Assembly: GCA_003254925.1 (NCBI GenBank)
Contig: QANZ01001255.1
Coordinates: 22,856 to 86,855, forward strand
DNA: 64,000 nucleotides
Reading direction: 5' to 3'
From: Chamaecrista fasciculata
Taxonomy: Eukaryota; Streptophyta; Magnoliopsida; Fabales; Fabaceae
This document shows, piece by piece, positions 22,678 to 32,571 of the stretch. The stretch's first letter is position 1. Each line of letters opens with the position of its first letter. Under the pieces are notes generated by a model. The model saw nothing but the letters and a program-made list of their open reading frames with translations, searched no databases and was not told where the DNA came from. Made by a program: the position numbers and the translations under genes.

Positions 22678-23094
22678 TTGTTACTCTCATTCAAGAGGTT
22701 CCGCGAGAAATTTAACTTTGGGTTATGCACTATATTCTATCTAAATATAATATTTGGACATAGCTTGAATATTAATTTGTCTTACCATCTTACCACAAGT
22801 GCTAGTCATATACCAATAACTACAGTGACTTCAAAGAGTGCATTTAGCATTGGTGGAAGGGTTCTCATCAAATATAGAAGTTCTATCATGCCTAAAAAAT
22901 TCAAATGCTCATTTGTACAAAAAAAATTGATTACATGGCTTCAAGTTGAAAACAAATGGTGCTAATTTAACTTTAACATTTATTTTTAATTTGATTTCAT
23001 TCACTCTAATTTATATTTTAGTAACATTTGGCATTTTTTTTAGATGATGAAGACGACTCTTGTGATGAGCTTGACTCACCAATAGATGAAGAAT
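22678..23094 (+). pseudogene. hAT-family transposase C-terminal fragment
   Basis: The frame contains IPITTVTSKSAFSIGGRVL, then KYRSSIMP and an acidic tail encoded at 23043-23094 (DDEDDSCDELDSP). This is the conserved dimerisation (hATC) block of Ac/Tam3-type transposases, where the sequence is usually IPITTVASESAFS followed by GGRV and the YRSSL region. The N-terminal zinc finger and catalytic core are absent and no TIR was found, so it is a dead fragment. Confidence 0.75.
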
Positions 23095-23867
23095 AAAAAT
23101 AATGTGAAAGTAATGTTGGGTGCCTGGAGATTAATGTTAGATGAATTTGTGGGTGTATAAATGTATTTTTGAACCTTTTTTAACATTCTGTTGGTGAATT
23201 TTTTAACTTCTTAACCTTTCATGTGTATGTGCATCACACATTCACGCACATAAATCTCACTTTGTTGCCTTGGTGATGGATCGATGGTGTGTATTAGTGT
23301 GCTTTGTTGCCTTGGTGATGGATTGATGATGTATATATTAGTGCTTAATTGCTTATAGTGTGAATGTTTTATTAGTGTATATTATTAATCACTTCTTTTA
23401 TGTTTTATGTTTTATTTTATATAATTATTTTTAAAGAAAACAAAATAGTATTTTTTTTCCATATAAAATTATATTATATACAATTTGAGTTTTTATTTTT
23501 TAAGAATAAATGCATGGCCAATTCTTAGACCATTTAAAAAATGTGCTAGCCCAGCCTAGCCCTAATAACAATGGGCCAATGCGGGTTTGGGTCGAGTCGA
23601 CTCGTACTAACAGCTTAGTTCGCTTCAAGAAATCTCGCAGAAATGATACGTTGTCGTGTCTCGTGACATTGGCAATTTTTTCTGACGATGATCTTCTTGC
23701 TGTTGAGTGAGTTCTGAATTGACATAGCAAAGGAAGAGTGGGGGATCAATGGCTATGGGTCGATTTTGACTCCGATCTAAGTCACCTAGATCTGATAAAG
23801 ATGATGTGGCTGAAGACGATGGTGACGACATCGATAGTTCTAATGATAGTGATGTAGAAGAATGAGT
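23095..23867. other. Intergenic DNA
   Basis: 23220-23340 has two direct copies of TTTGTTGCCTTGGTGATGGAT. 23510-23610 has a GGGC-rich patch like hAT termini. No gene supported. Confidence 0.35.
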
Positions 23868-23983
23868 GGAAGTTGAGATTATTTAACAAAGTTTAATTTG
23901 GGATTTTCACTTTTTATCTTACAAGAAAAAAAAGTGAAAATCCCAAATGAACCCCTAAACTTCGTTAAATAATCCCAACTTCC
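23868..23983. mobile_element. Small hairpin MITE
   Basis: 116 bp: GGAAGTTGAGATTATTTAAC at left pairs with the complement of the right end (GGAAGTTGGGATTATTTAAC); TTGGGATTTTCACTTTTT pairs internally. The transcript would fold into a near-perfect hairpin. Target duplication not identified. Confidence 0.55.
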
Positions 23984-24109
23984 GCTCGTTTTCTTTTTGT
24001 TAAATTATTTAATATGGTTAGAGTGTAAGGATTTTGGCCCCAAAAAAAATGGTTAGAGATAAAGATAAAATTGACCAAAATATAAAACACTAAGGACAAA
24101 ATTGACCGC

Positions 24110-24713
24110 TGATAAACTGGAAAATGACTGGCACTTACCTAGTTCACCGGAGAGGGCTGCAAGAGCCAAGTGTTGAGCAAGAACCTGCAAAAGCTTCACA
24201 GGGGGGCCCTGCGAAGTGTACTCCGACGCTCAAGTTAGTAAGAGAGTAATCAGAGAGTAAGAGAATTTTAGAGTGTAAGAAGTAGCTAACCTTGAACTGG
24301 TGAAATGGGCTCTATTTATATAGCAGGGAGGAGAGAGGTGGCCAGCGTGCGGGGCGGACCACGTACTGGACACGATCTCCACCAGCGAAGATGGTGGAGA
24401 CCGAGATTTGCGGAGCAAGGCAATCGTGGGAGATTGCGTGTTGTGTCTCTAGGCGGGCGCCTAGAAACTGGAGATCGTGGGTATGAACAAGTCAGTAACC
24501 CACGATCTCCCGTAGCGTGGATTGCGGAGCGGGGTAGTCGTGGATGACCACGTGTCATTTGGGGGACGGGCGCCAAGACCCAGGATGGATCACGGTCACC
24601 CCTACTTGGGCTTAGGGCGCCCGATTGACTCGAGGGCGCCTCGCAAGGTGCGGAGAGGAGAAGAGGCCCGATGCGAGGGCCGTTTAGGCGTACGCCCAAA
24701 TAGTGATGTATCA
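24110..24713 (-). mobile_element. Solo LTR of the Tat family
   Basis: 604 bp on the minus strand with ends TGATACATCACTATTTGGGC and CCAGTTTATCA, and a perfect duplication ACCGC (24105-24109, 24714-24718). Sequence is close to the LTRs at 12230 and 16642. Confidence 0.9.
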
Positions 24714-24910
24714 ACCGCAAAAAATAAAAGATTAAAGACGAAACTGATAGTTGGTGTATAATTTGAGAACTAAACAAATACTTTAGCCTTAAAATATTTA
24801 TCATTTTTCAAAGACCAATTATTAATTTACTCATTTATGATTTATCTAATATCTACCACATTTGACATTTTCATTTGGGTATGCTCTATGTTGTATGGTC
24901 TCCCCCACTC

Positions 24911-25140
24911 TATAAATGTGCAAATTCTTGCCTACCTATCTTTGTCTTTCGTTCTTTCTCCTTCTACTCCTCTAGAAACTGCAGATAAAGGCAAGAGAGT
25001 ACTATTCAAACTTTTAATACCTCATTCAAGTAAGTTCTCTCTTTTTCTTTCGTTTTTTAATCATCTTAATTATTTTGATGTCCTTCTTCATGTATTAGTT
25101 CTCTCTTGTAATGTATTTTCTCTGCAGTTAATTAAATTCA
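24911..25140 (+). promoter_or_regulatory. Possible promoter with short spliced leader
   Basis: CTATAAATG (TATA at 24911-24917) is followed by pyrimidine-rich leader-like sequence, a strong donor TTCAA|GTAAGTTCTC (25030) and an acceptor TTTTCTCTGCAG (to 25127). No coding exon follows before the MITE at 25417. It could be the 5' end of a lost gene, an LTR-like promoter or a non-coding transcript; chance is not excluded. Confidence 0.25.
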
Positions 25141-25416
25141 GTATATGCGTTTTTTAAGGATTGGAAATGAATCCAATTGATTCGATGAATTCAGTTTTTT
25201 TTTTCTTTTCATTAATATTCAACACATGAAAGTCTACTTCTCATAATTTTCTTTGATGTCCAAATGAAATATATATATATATATATATATTGTTTTAATT
25301 TTTTGAGCCCAATAGACATATCGTTTTATTATTTGTACGATACTTGAGTCGAGAATTCTTATAATAAATATAATAATATAATTTTTTTACTTGATAAATA
25401 ATATATTATATATTAT

Positions 25417-25992
25417 GGCAAAACACTCTTTCGTGCCCCTAAGTTTGCAGTGATTTTCAGTTATGTCCCTAACGTTTCATTTGTGTCAGTTGTGCCCCCA
25501 ACGTGAAACGTTAGTTTCAATTATGCCCCCACTCTCGTTAGTGTATCGTTTTTCGGAACTTTTGAGCTTCAATCCGTGTTCGTTTCAATTTGTTTTGATA
25601 AATGAGTTTATGGGTACTCATTGTCGGCTCCTATGAATCATTTTGCACATGGAAATTTTGAGAAAAATGCTTCGTTTTGCTGCATTTCGTTTTGGTCCTT
25701 TTTAGGGTTGATTGGGTCCGATTTTCTTCGGATTTGAGGCTATTTTGAGCTTAATCTTTGAAATTAATCCAAGGAATCAAGTTTGTGATGTCCGAAAATT
25801 AAAACCCATATGAAATCTGATAAAAAACGAGCTCAAATCGTGTGAAAATGGTATTTTTTTTGTGGATGATTGAAATTGGGAGCATAATTGAAACTAACGT
25901 TTCATATTGGGGGCACAACTGACACAAATGAAACATTAGGGGCATAACTGAAAATCACCAGAAACGTTAGGGGCACGAAAGGGTGTTTTGCC
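25417..25992. mobile_element. Mutator-like MITE with long terminal inverted repeats
   Basis: Ends GGCAAAACACTCTTTCGTGC and its complement, with terminal inverted repeats of roughly 110 bp built of 'AACGTTTCA', 'CAGTTGTGCCCCC' and 'TTATGCCCCC' phrases. A 10-bp duplication TATATATTAT flanks it (25407-25416, 25993-26002). 576 bp, non-coding. A half-copy lies at about 2140-2225. Confidence 0.8.
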
Positions 25993-26002
25993 TATATATT
26001 AT

Positions 26003-26475
26003 TTATTAAACGGACTTGAATGGTGAACAATTTCAATTTTCAATACATAAAGGTCCCTAATATATAATTTTGATATTTTATGAAATAAATTGTGTATTAT
26101 TTTATAGAAAAATTATAAATTTTAATCTTTTATAAATCAAATTATTAAATCAGAAATATTTTAAAGATAATTAATTTATTTTAATATTAAAGAGCACTCA
26201 TATCGTGCATTTCACAACCTGGACAATGACATGGAATGCTGCAATACGTGATTCTTTACATCAACAAACCGTTGAAAAGTTACACGCACACTACGCGATA
26301 TATAATTTAAAAAGGGAATTAAAATTAAAATTTGTACTAAAAAAAAAAGGAATTAAATTTAGAAAAATTAAAAAAGAAAGTTGCATTTTTCTGTGTTCCA
26401 CATATACCCCTATGACGTGTAAGATATTACTGCGTCTTCAGACGCACGCGGTTTGGTTTCCCTTGTATTCTTTTG
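26003..26475. other. Intergenic AT-rich DNA
   Basis: No gene or repeat pair recognised; lies upstream of the NHL13-like gene. Confidence 0.4.
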
Positions 26476-26950
26476 TAGAGAAACCTATTATTTGGTCTCT
26501 CCTTTCTCACAATTTTAACTATTCGGTTCTTGCATTTTTGAAATAGATTATTTGGTCCTTAAAAAATTAGAAATGTCAACTCGTTAGTCCCTGTAGCCTA
26601 TCTTCGTTACTAACATTAATGACATAACCGTTAAGTGCATATGTAACACGTTAAATGTCACATATTTAAGATTTGGTACTCCCTACGGTTTGGGATTTGT
26701 GAATGATTTAATAATTTATGCTTTATGGAAGTTTCACGTGCAATACAAATATTCGGGTCTGACTCACTTTTAGGCTAATTTAATTGTGTTTGTTGATTCG
26801 GCTTGGTTAGTTTAGATGATTAGAATGTTAAAGTGGCATTTAACAGTGCTATGCTAATATTTAACCTCTAGTAGTTGATAATTATGATAAATGAGTGATT
26901 AAATAGTTGACATTTTTAATTTTTGAATGACCAAATAGTAAGTTTCCTCT
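26476..26950. mobile_element. Foldback MITE next to the NHL13-like promoter
   Basis: Left end GAGAAACCTATTATTTGGTC pairs with the complement of the right end (GAGGAAACTTACTATTTGGTC). Inner AAATGTCAACT.GTTAG phrases also pair. Related to the inner arms at 20.35-20.70 kb and to 46.97-47.07 kb. It ends about 55 bp before the TATA-like motif of the gene. Confidence 0.5.
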
Positions 26951-27004
26951 TTTTTTTTTTTACTTCTTTACTTAATAAGCTCACAAAACTATCTCACACT
27001 CACT

Positions 27005-27014
27005 ATATATATAT
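27005..27014 (+). promoter_or_regulatory. TATA-like box of the NHL13-like gene
   Basis: TATATATATA, followed by a TC-rich leader (TTCTCTCTTTCTC), lies about 75 bp before the start codon, a normal spacing for a short plant 5'UTR. Confidence 0.5.
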
Positions 27015-27079
27015 TCTCTCTTTCTCATTTCGCATACCTCTCAGATATTTCTTTGACTCGTTCCTAAGTGACTCACTCA

Positions 27080-27865
27080 ATGGCCGACCGAGTTCACCCA
27101 CGTGACTCACCTCCCTTCTCCGGCGAGTCTCAAGATCACGCCGCCGTGACCACCAAGCCAACCCCGCCGCCGCCGCCGGGAACCTACGTCATCCAAATCC
27201 CCAAAGACCAAGTCTACCGCGTTCCCCCGCCGGAAAATGCTCGTCGCCAAAACCAATACTCTCGCCGGAAACCTCGCCGGAGCTCTTGCTGCTGCTGCTT
27301 CTGCTGGTTCATCGGTCTCATTTTCATCCTCCTCATCCTCATCGCCATCGCCGCCGGCATCCTCTACCTCGTTTTCCGTCCTAAGTCGCCGGACTACACA
27401 ATCAACACCGTCTCCGTCAAAGGCGTAAATCTCACCGCCGCCGCCTCCGCCGCGATCTCGCCGGAGTTCGACGTCGCCGTTCGAGCGAATAACCCTAACG
27501 GCAAAATCGGAATCTACTACGAAAAAGATAGCTCCGTCGAAGTTTTCTACAATAAAGTAAGGCTATGTAACGGAGCGTTACCGGCGTTTTATCAGCCGTC
27601 AAATAACGTGACGGTGTTTCAGACGGCGTTAAGGGGAACGGACATTGAGCTAAAGAGTACGGATCGGACGGCGTTGGTGAACGCTCAGAACAAACGGAAG
27701 GTGCCGTTAACGATGAAACTGAGGGCGCCCGTCAAAATCGAGGTGGGTTCCGTTAAGACGTGGAAGATTACCGTTAAAGTTGACTGTGATATAACGGTGG
27801 ACGGTTTAACGACGAAGGCCAAGGTGGTTTCGAAAAGTTGTGATTACGGTGTTGATTTGTGGTAG
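27080..27865 (+). CDS. NHL13: NDR1/HIN1-like protein 13 (LEA_2 domain)
   Basis: Single exon, 261 aa. The ATG at 27080 (MADRVHPRDSPP) is preferred over an upstream in-frame GTG. Order: Pro-rich N-terminus with the conserved TYVIQIPKDQVYRVPPPENA block (35-54), basic patch RRKPRR (62-67), Cys cluster (70-75), one transmembrane segment about 76-98, then the LEA_2 fold with NPNGKIGIYYEK (138-149) and a terminal VDLW. The N-terminus is predicted cytosolic and the LEA_2 domain non-cytosolic. NDR1/HIN1-like proteins act at the plasma membrane in defence and stress responses; Arabidopsis NHL13 is the closest I recall, including motif order and C-terminus. The coding region is strikingly GC-rich against AT-rich flanks, which is common for intronless NHL genes. 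No breaks. Confidence 0.93.
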   Translation: MADRVHPRDSPPFSGESQDHAAVTTKPTPPPPPGTYVIQIPKDQVYRVPPPENARRQNQYSRRKPRRSSCCCCFCWFIGLIFILLILIAIAAGILYLVFRPKSPDYTINTVSVKGVNLTAAASAAISPEFDVAVRANNPNGKIGIYYEKDSSVEVFYNKVRLCNGALPAFYQPSNNVTVFQTALRGTDIELKSTDRTALVNAQNKRKVPLTMKLRAPVKIEVGSVKTWKITVKVDCDITVDGLTTKAKVVSKSCDYGVDLW

Positions 27866-28249
27866 TAATTAGTTATTACTGCTAATTACTATTAGAGTTA
27901 CAACGATGCCGTTTTGGCTTATTATACATGTTTGGCATAATTATACATTTATACTTGTTTTATAGGGATTTTTTTGCACAGAGATTTTCTGAATTTGGTA
28001 CAGAATAATCAAATAATATATAGCGTTCGGATTTCCTATAGTCTTTTGTAGGCTGTAGCTCTATTTATCATCATCACAATAATTCGATTTCAGGTAGAAC
28101 AAGAAAAGAAAAGGGCAAATAACAAAAATTGTTGTTTACATGAATATTTTTTGGACAACAAAGAGCCCCTTGAATAAGCTTATAGAAAAAAAAATTATTT
28201 ATCAATTTTTTTCTAAAAGATCTTTAGACTAAAATACTAATATTTTTAA
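27866..28249 (+). other. 3'UTR and flank of the NHL13-like gene
   Basis: T-rich sequence after the stop; no canonical AATAAA is obvious in the first 150 bp. Nothing else seen. Confidence 0.4.
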
Positions 28250-28635
28250 GGTTAAAGTGTAAATTTGGTCTCATATTTTTTATTGAGATCTCAATTTGGT
28301 CATGTATTGTTTTTTGTTGCACTTTTGGTCTTATATTTTTACAAAATAACTTAATTTGGTTTCATATATTTTAGTCAAGTTGCAGAATTGGTATCATATC
28401 TTTGCAAAATGAATAAAAAGATATGATACCACTTTTGCATTTGAGTTTGACACAAAGATATATGACCATTTTTGCAATTGAACAAAAGTTGTAACTAAAT
28501 CTGCAAAAAAAAAAAAAGATATGGGATCAAATTGAAAACTGACCCAAAAATATGAAACAAAAGTGTAACAGAAAAAATATGAGACGAAATTGGAAACTAA
28601 GCAAAAAAATATAGGACCAAATTTGTGCTTTGACC
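28250..28635. mobile_element. Foldback MITE, copy C of the GGTCAAAGTGCAC family
   Basis: Ends GGTTAAAGTGTAAATTTGG and complement GGTCAAAGCACAAATTTGG; 386 bp. The flanks are T-runs, so the duplication cannot be read cleanly. Confidence 0.6.
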
Positions 28636-29117
28636 TTTTTTTTTTTAATTTTTAAAATTGTTTTGATAGGACAAAATTACTTTTAATTAATAAATTGACA
28701 AAAAGAATATTTTTTCTAAGTGCTTTAAGTTTTAAGTGAAAACTACATAATTAAACTTCTTAAAAAACTTTATTTTAACTTTTTTTTAACTTCTCTTTTT
28801 TTTTTAAAAAATATCCAAACAAAATTTTATGTTTATAAAAGATTTTTTTTAATTAAAAAGATGCATTTTAGATTAAAAAAAAAAACTTATCCTAATGGGT
28901 CAAAGTATCTACTGAATGTCTGAATCCGAAATTTAAATACAATAGTTTTAACTTTTTTTTTAAAAAAAAAAGTTATATCACAATATATTCTTTACATATA
29001 TATTTTTTGGTATGGATTCCTTACATAAATACTCTAACAAAAGTAATTTTGCATATATATATATATATATATTTATGGATCACAATATTTTGTTTAATAT
29101 AATTTTATATAAATTAA
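28636..29117. other. Intergenic AT-rich DNA
   Basis: Homopolymer A/T tracts and an AT microsatellite (about 29056-29070). No gene. Confidence 0.4.
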
Positions 29118-29575
29118 ATGTCAAAATCTCAGTTTGGTCCTTAAATTGTAAGGTGAATTTTGTTTTGATCTTTAAATTAGTTTTTCTTTCGTTTTCGTCT
29201 TTAATTTTTTTTTTCCTTGTTCCATCTTTAGTGCCAATAATAATTGTTTTTGGTTTTTATGAGTTGGACACTCGAAGTAGGTAATTTCTTTCTCATATTT
29301 TTTTAATAAGTGAGTTGGTGAGAGACAAAAAAAAGTATTTCTTTTTAGAAAAAAAAAATCGATACAAATTTATTTCTAATTATCCATGCATAGATAATTA
29401 AAGAAATCAGACTGAATCACGTTTTGGACTAATAATAGAGTAAATAAAAAAGTTTGAAGATCGAAATAGAATGAAAGATAGTTTTGGTGCCAAAATAAAA
29501 TTTACTATATGGTTGAAGGACAGAAATAAAATTTTGTCCAAAATTAAAAAGCCAAAGTGAGAAGTGTGACTATTT
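29118..29575. repeat. Degraded foldback element
   Basis: TGTCAAAATCTCAGTTTGGTC at left and the complement of the region near 29540-29575 (CTCACTTTGGCTTTT) pair loosely; inner GATCTTTAAA / GATCTTCAAA also pair. No target duplication seen. Confidence 0.3.
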
Positions 29576-29857
29576 AAATTTTACTTTCTTTCTTTTTATC
29601 TTTAATTACAATAACTTGTAATATTTAACAAATTAATAAAAGTATCTTCATTTATAGTATTTCAAAATAGTTGTTCTTGAATTTTAAAGAATTTTTATAC
29701 TAAATGATTTTTCAGAAGAGTTTTTAAAAAAATATAATGTTTTTATGGAAATCCGCAATATCACAAAATTAGAGGTAATAACTAATAAGAGAAATTAAAG
29801 ATGTCCACAATCAACATCTTTTTTTTATGAAAGATGTCCACAATAACAATTGAGAAT

Positions 29858-30350
29858 CAGTGTTGTCATAACCGAATCGGACAAAGACTCGGACAAGTGT
29901 TCGGTTCACGGTCGGATCGGTTGAATCGGTCAGACCGAATGTTTGAACCGGATGATGCAATAAATAATTATTTTTAATATATTAAATATAAACCCTCAAT
30001 ATTTTTTTTTTTTGGGTCTAAGAGATGCATTAAATTTATTAATTTATTAGATAAGTAAAACAATTGGTAAGAGATAGCTAATAGAGCTTCACAGTTGGGA
30101 TGGTAAAGGTGCTGGGAGTGTGAAGAAAGGGCATGGGTTTGATCCCTACAAGGCTCAAAATGATTTTTTGTAAAAAAAATTGAGAACCGCCGGTCCGGTC
30201 CAGCGGTTGGACCCGGTTTTCCGGTTCTTGGCCGGTTATTTCCGGTCCAACCATCATTCCGGTTCAAATGGTTGAACCAACTCGCTTGTGTCTTCGGGTA
30301 GCGGTCCAACCGGTCCGACCGGCCGGTCCAGTCCGGTTTTCACATCACTG
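29858..30350. mobile_element. Non-autonomous hAT element
   Basis: Perfect 8-bp duplication TTGAGAAT (29850-29857, 30351-30358) and inverted ends CAGTGTTGTCATAACCG / CAGTGATGTGAAAACCGG. The interior is rich in CCGGT phrases. Around 30080-30160 it carries a tRNA-like stretch with a B-box-like GGTTTGATCCC, perhaps an absorbed SINE. No transposase. Confidence 0.8.
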
Positions 30351-30358
30351 TTGAGAAT

Positions 30359-31686
30359 AAAGATTATGTTTTTCTCAATTGGGACGGAATGGGCAAAATA
30401 CATGTAGTTTATTTTCTTCATTGTCCTAAAAGCCACAATTTGCAAAAAAAAAAAAAAATGTACAAACAATTTTTTTAGTTACGAGATTATCAAGCAAAAT
30501 AATTATGTTATTATTACTATTATTCTTAAACTTTCTTTTTGTTTTCTTCCCAAATAACCTTATCAATGAGGCTACACAACATAAATCTCAATTCTTTAAT
30601 TAAATATTATGGTAAACTTGACAGCTTATTAGGTTTCTTGTTTTTTTTTTCTATGCTTGCATTCCAGTTTCCACAAAACGTTTGCATGTATATTACTATA
30701 TTCTACTCATAATATCAAATAATATAAATGTAACTACTACACTGCTATATTATGAGTTTATGACTTATGAGCATAAGTTCCCATATTTACATGAATATGA
30801 CGGGGTATAACTAAATTAAAAAATTACGAAGTAAGAGCACGACAATATTTATTTAAATACAAAATTATAAAATATAATTTGATATGATTTTTTTAAGAGA
30901 TTTTGTTTAATAATTTGAAAAAGATGAAGTTCTAATATATAAAAAAATAAAATTAGATAAAATATTGTAGTATTTTACAAAATAAAAATAAATAAAATTT
31001 ATATTTTACATTTTAAAATTATTTAAGATTATTCAAAAAAATATGATAGAGGCATGTATTCTATAATACTATTTTTAAAGAATCGGTACTTCATAACTCA
31101 TGAAACTTACAATAAAATTTACAAAGTCAATGGACAATTAATAAGGGACATTTTTTAAGATAGTGGGTTATTGATGAAGGTGTATTTTAGAAAAGGTAGA
31201 TTTGTTGTTAAATAGAAAGAATGACCAAAAACTATTTTTTATTATGTTTAAAATATGTAATATGCTTTAATTCCAGTGACTATAACCCTTCAAAAAATCG
31301 AAATATGATATTAATGAATTCATTATATCAATTATGCATGTTCTAATTAAATTTTCTCATAGAAGACAGACATAAAAGATGTACGTGTATGCAGTCTAAC
31401 ATAAAAATTTAGTTACAATACAAAATTTTTATGAACTTTAGTTATCATGCAACTCTTTTTTTTCAATTGTAAAAAGTGATGAAAGATTTTTTGAATTTTT
31501 AATCTTACACAAAAATTTCATTTTGCTATAATTTTCACTAAAAAATCAAGTTACTTTTTTTTTAAAAAAAATTTAATGGCTGTTGCATTTAGATTTATTC
31601 AAACCTAAAACTAACTATTATTTTGATTTAATAATAGCTAGAAAAATAAATTTTCCCATGAATATCTTAATAAAAAAATAATTTTA
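30359..31686. other. Intergenic, very AT-rich DNA
   Basis: No ORF, repeat pair or regulatory signal could be supported in about 1.3 kb. Confidence 0.4.
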
Positions 31687-31691
31687 TAAGT

Positions 31692-32296
31692 TGATAAACT
31701 AGAAAATGGGTAGCACTTACCTAGTTCACCAGTTGTGGGCTGCAAGAGCCAAGAGTTGAACAAGAACCTGCAAGAGCTTCACAGGGGGGCCTGCGAAGAG
31801 AACTCTGACGCTCAAGTTAGTAAGAGAGTGATATGAGAGTAAGAGAATTCTGGAGTGTAAAGAGTAGCTAACCTTGAACTGCTGAGATGGGCTCTATTTA
31901 TAGAGCAGGGAGGAGAGAGGTGGTCAGTGCGCGGGGCGGACCACGTAACCAAACACGATCTCCACCAGCGGAGATGGTGGAGACCGAGATTTGCGGAGCA
32001 AGGCAATCGTGGGTGATTGCGTGTCACTTCGCATGGCGGGCGCCAGGCAACTGGAGATCGTGGGTGTGAACAAATCCGTAGCCCACGATCTCTCGCAGCG
32101 TGGATTGCGGAGCGAGGTAGTCGTGGATGACTACGTGTTATTTGGGGGGCGTGCGCCAAGACCCTGGATGGATCATGGCCGCCCCTAACTGTGCAGAGGG
32201 CGCCCGATTGGCTCGAGGGCGCCTTGAAAGGTGTGGAGGGGAGAAGAGGCCCGGTTCGAGGGCCGTTTAGGCGTACGCCCAAATAGTGATGTATCA
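31692..32296 (-). repeat. 3' LTR of the full Tat copy
   Basis: 605 bp; purine tract complement CAAGTCCCTCCTTA at 32297-32310 marks the plus-strand priming site just inside it. Confidence 0.9.
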
Positions 32297-32310
32297 CAAG
32301 TCCCTCCTTA

Positions 32311-32571
32311 AAGAAGCAGACGTGTGCGTCTGTTGCTGCCTCAGGCGGGCGCTCAGAGAGGGAAGCGATCGATGGAACCAACGCCGGGGGCATGCACGCA
32401 AGTTAGATGGGCGCTCGGAGATGAAGCCTTGGAGGCAAAGCCTTGGCGGCGGCCTCCGGCGGCAACCCCGAAGGGAAGGCCTTGGAGGCGTACGCCCAAA
32501 ATGTGCAGGAGTACTTGTCCCCGCGGAGGAAACGGGAAAGGTCGAGCGTCCATAACGAGGGAAAATGGATC
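32311..32571 (-). other. Tat internal sequence between antisense gene and 3' LTR
   Basis: GC-rich non-coding part of the element, upstream of the antisense gene promoter on the plus strand. It includes CTTGGAGGCGTACGCCC, reminiscent of the LTR start. No gene assigned. Confidence 0.5.

Noticed and set aside
27068-27079. Earlier in-frame GTG start for NHL13
   Set aside because: A eukaryotic start should be ATG; MADRV at 27080 matches the family N-terminus.
30075-30160. Possible tRNA gene
   Set aside because: Has a B-box-like GGTTTGATCCC but no cloverleaf that I can build; lies inside a hAT element.
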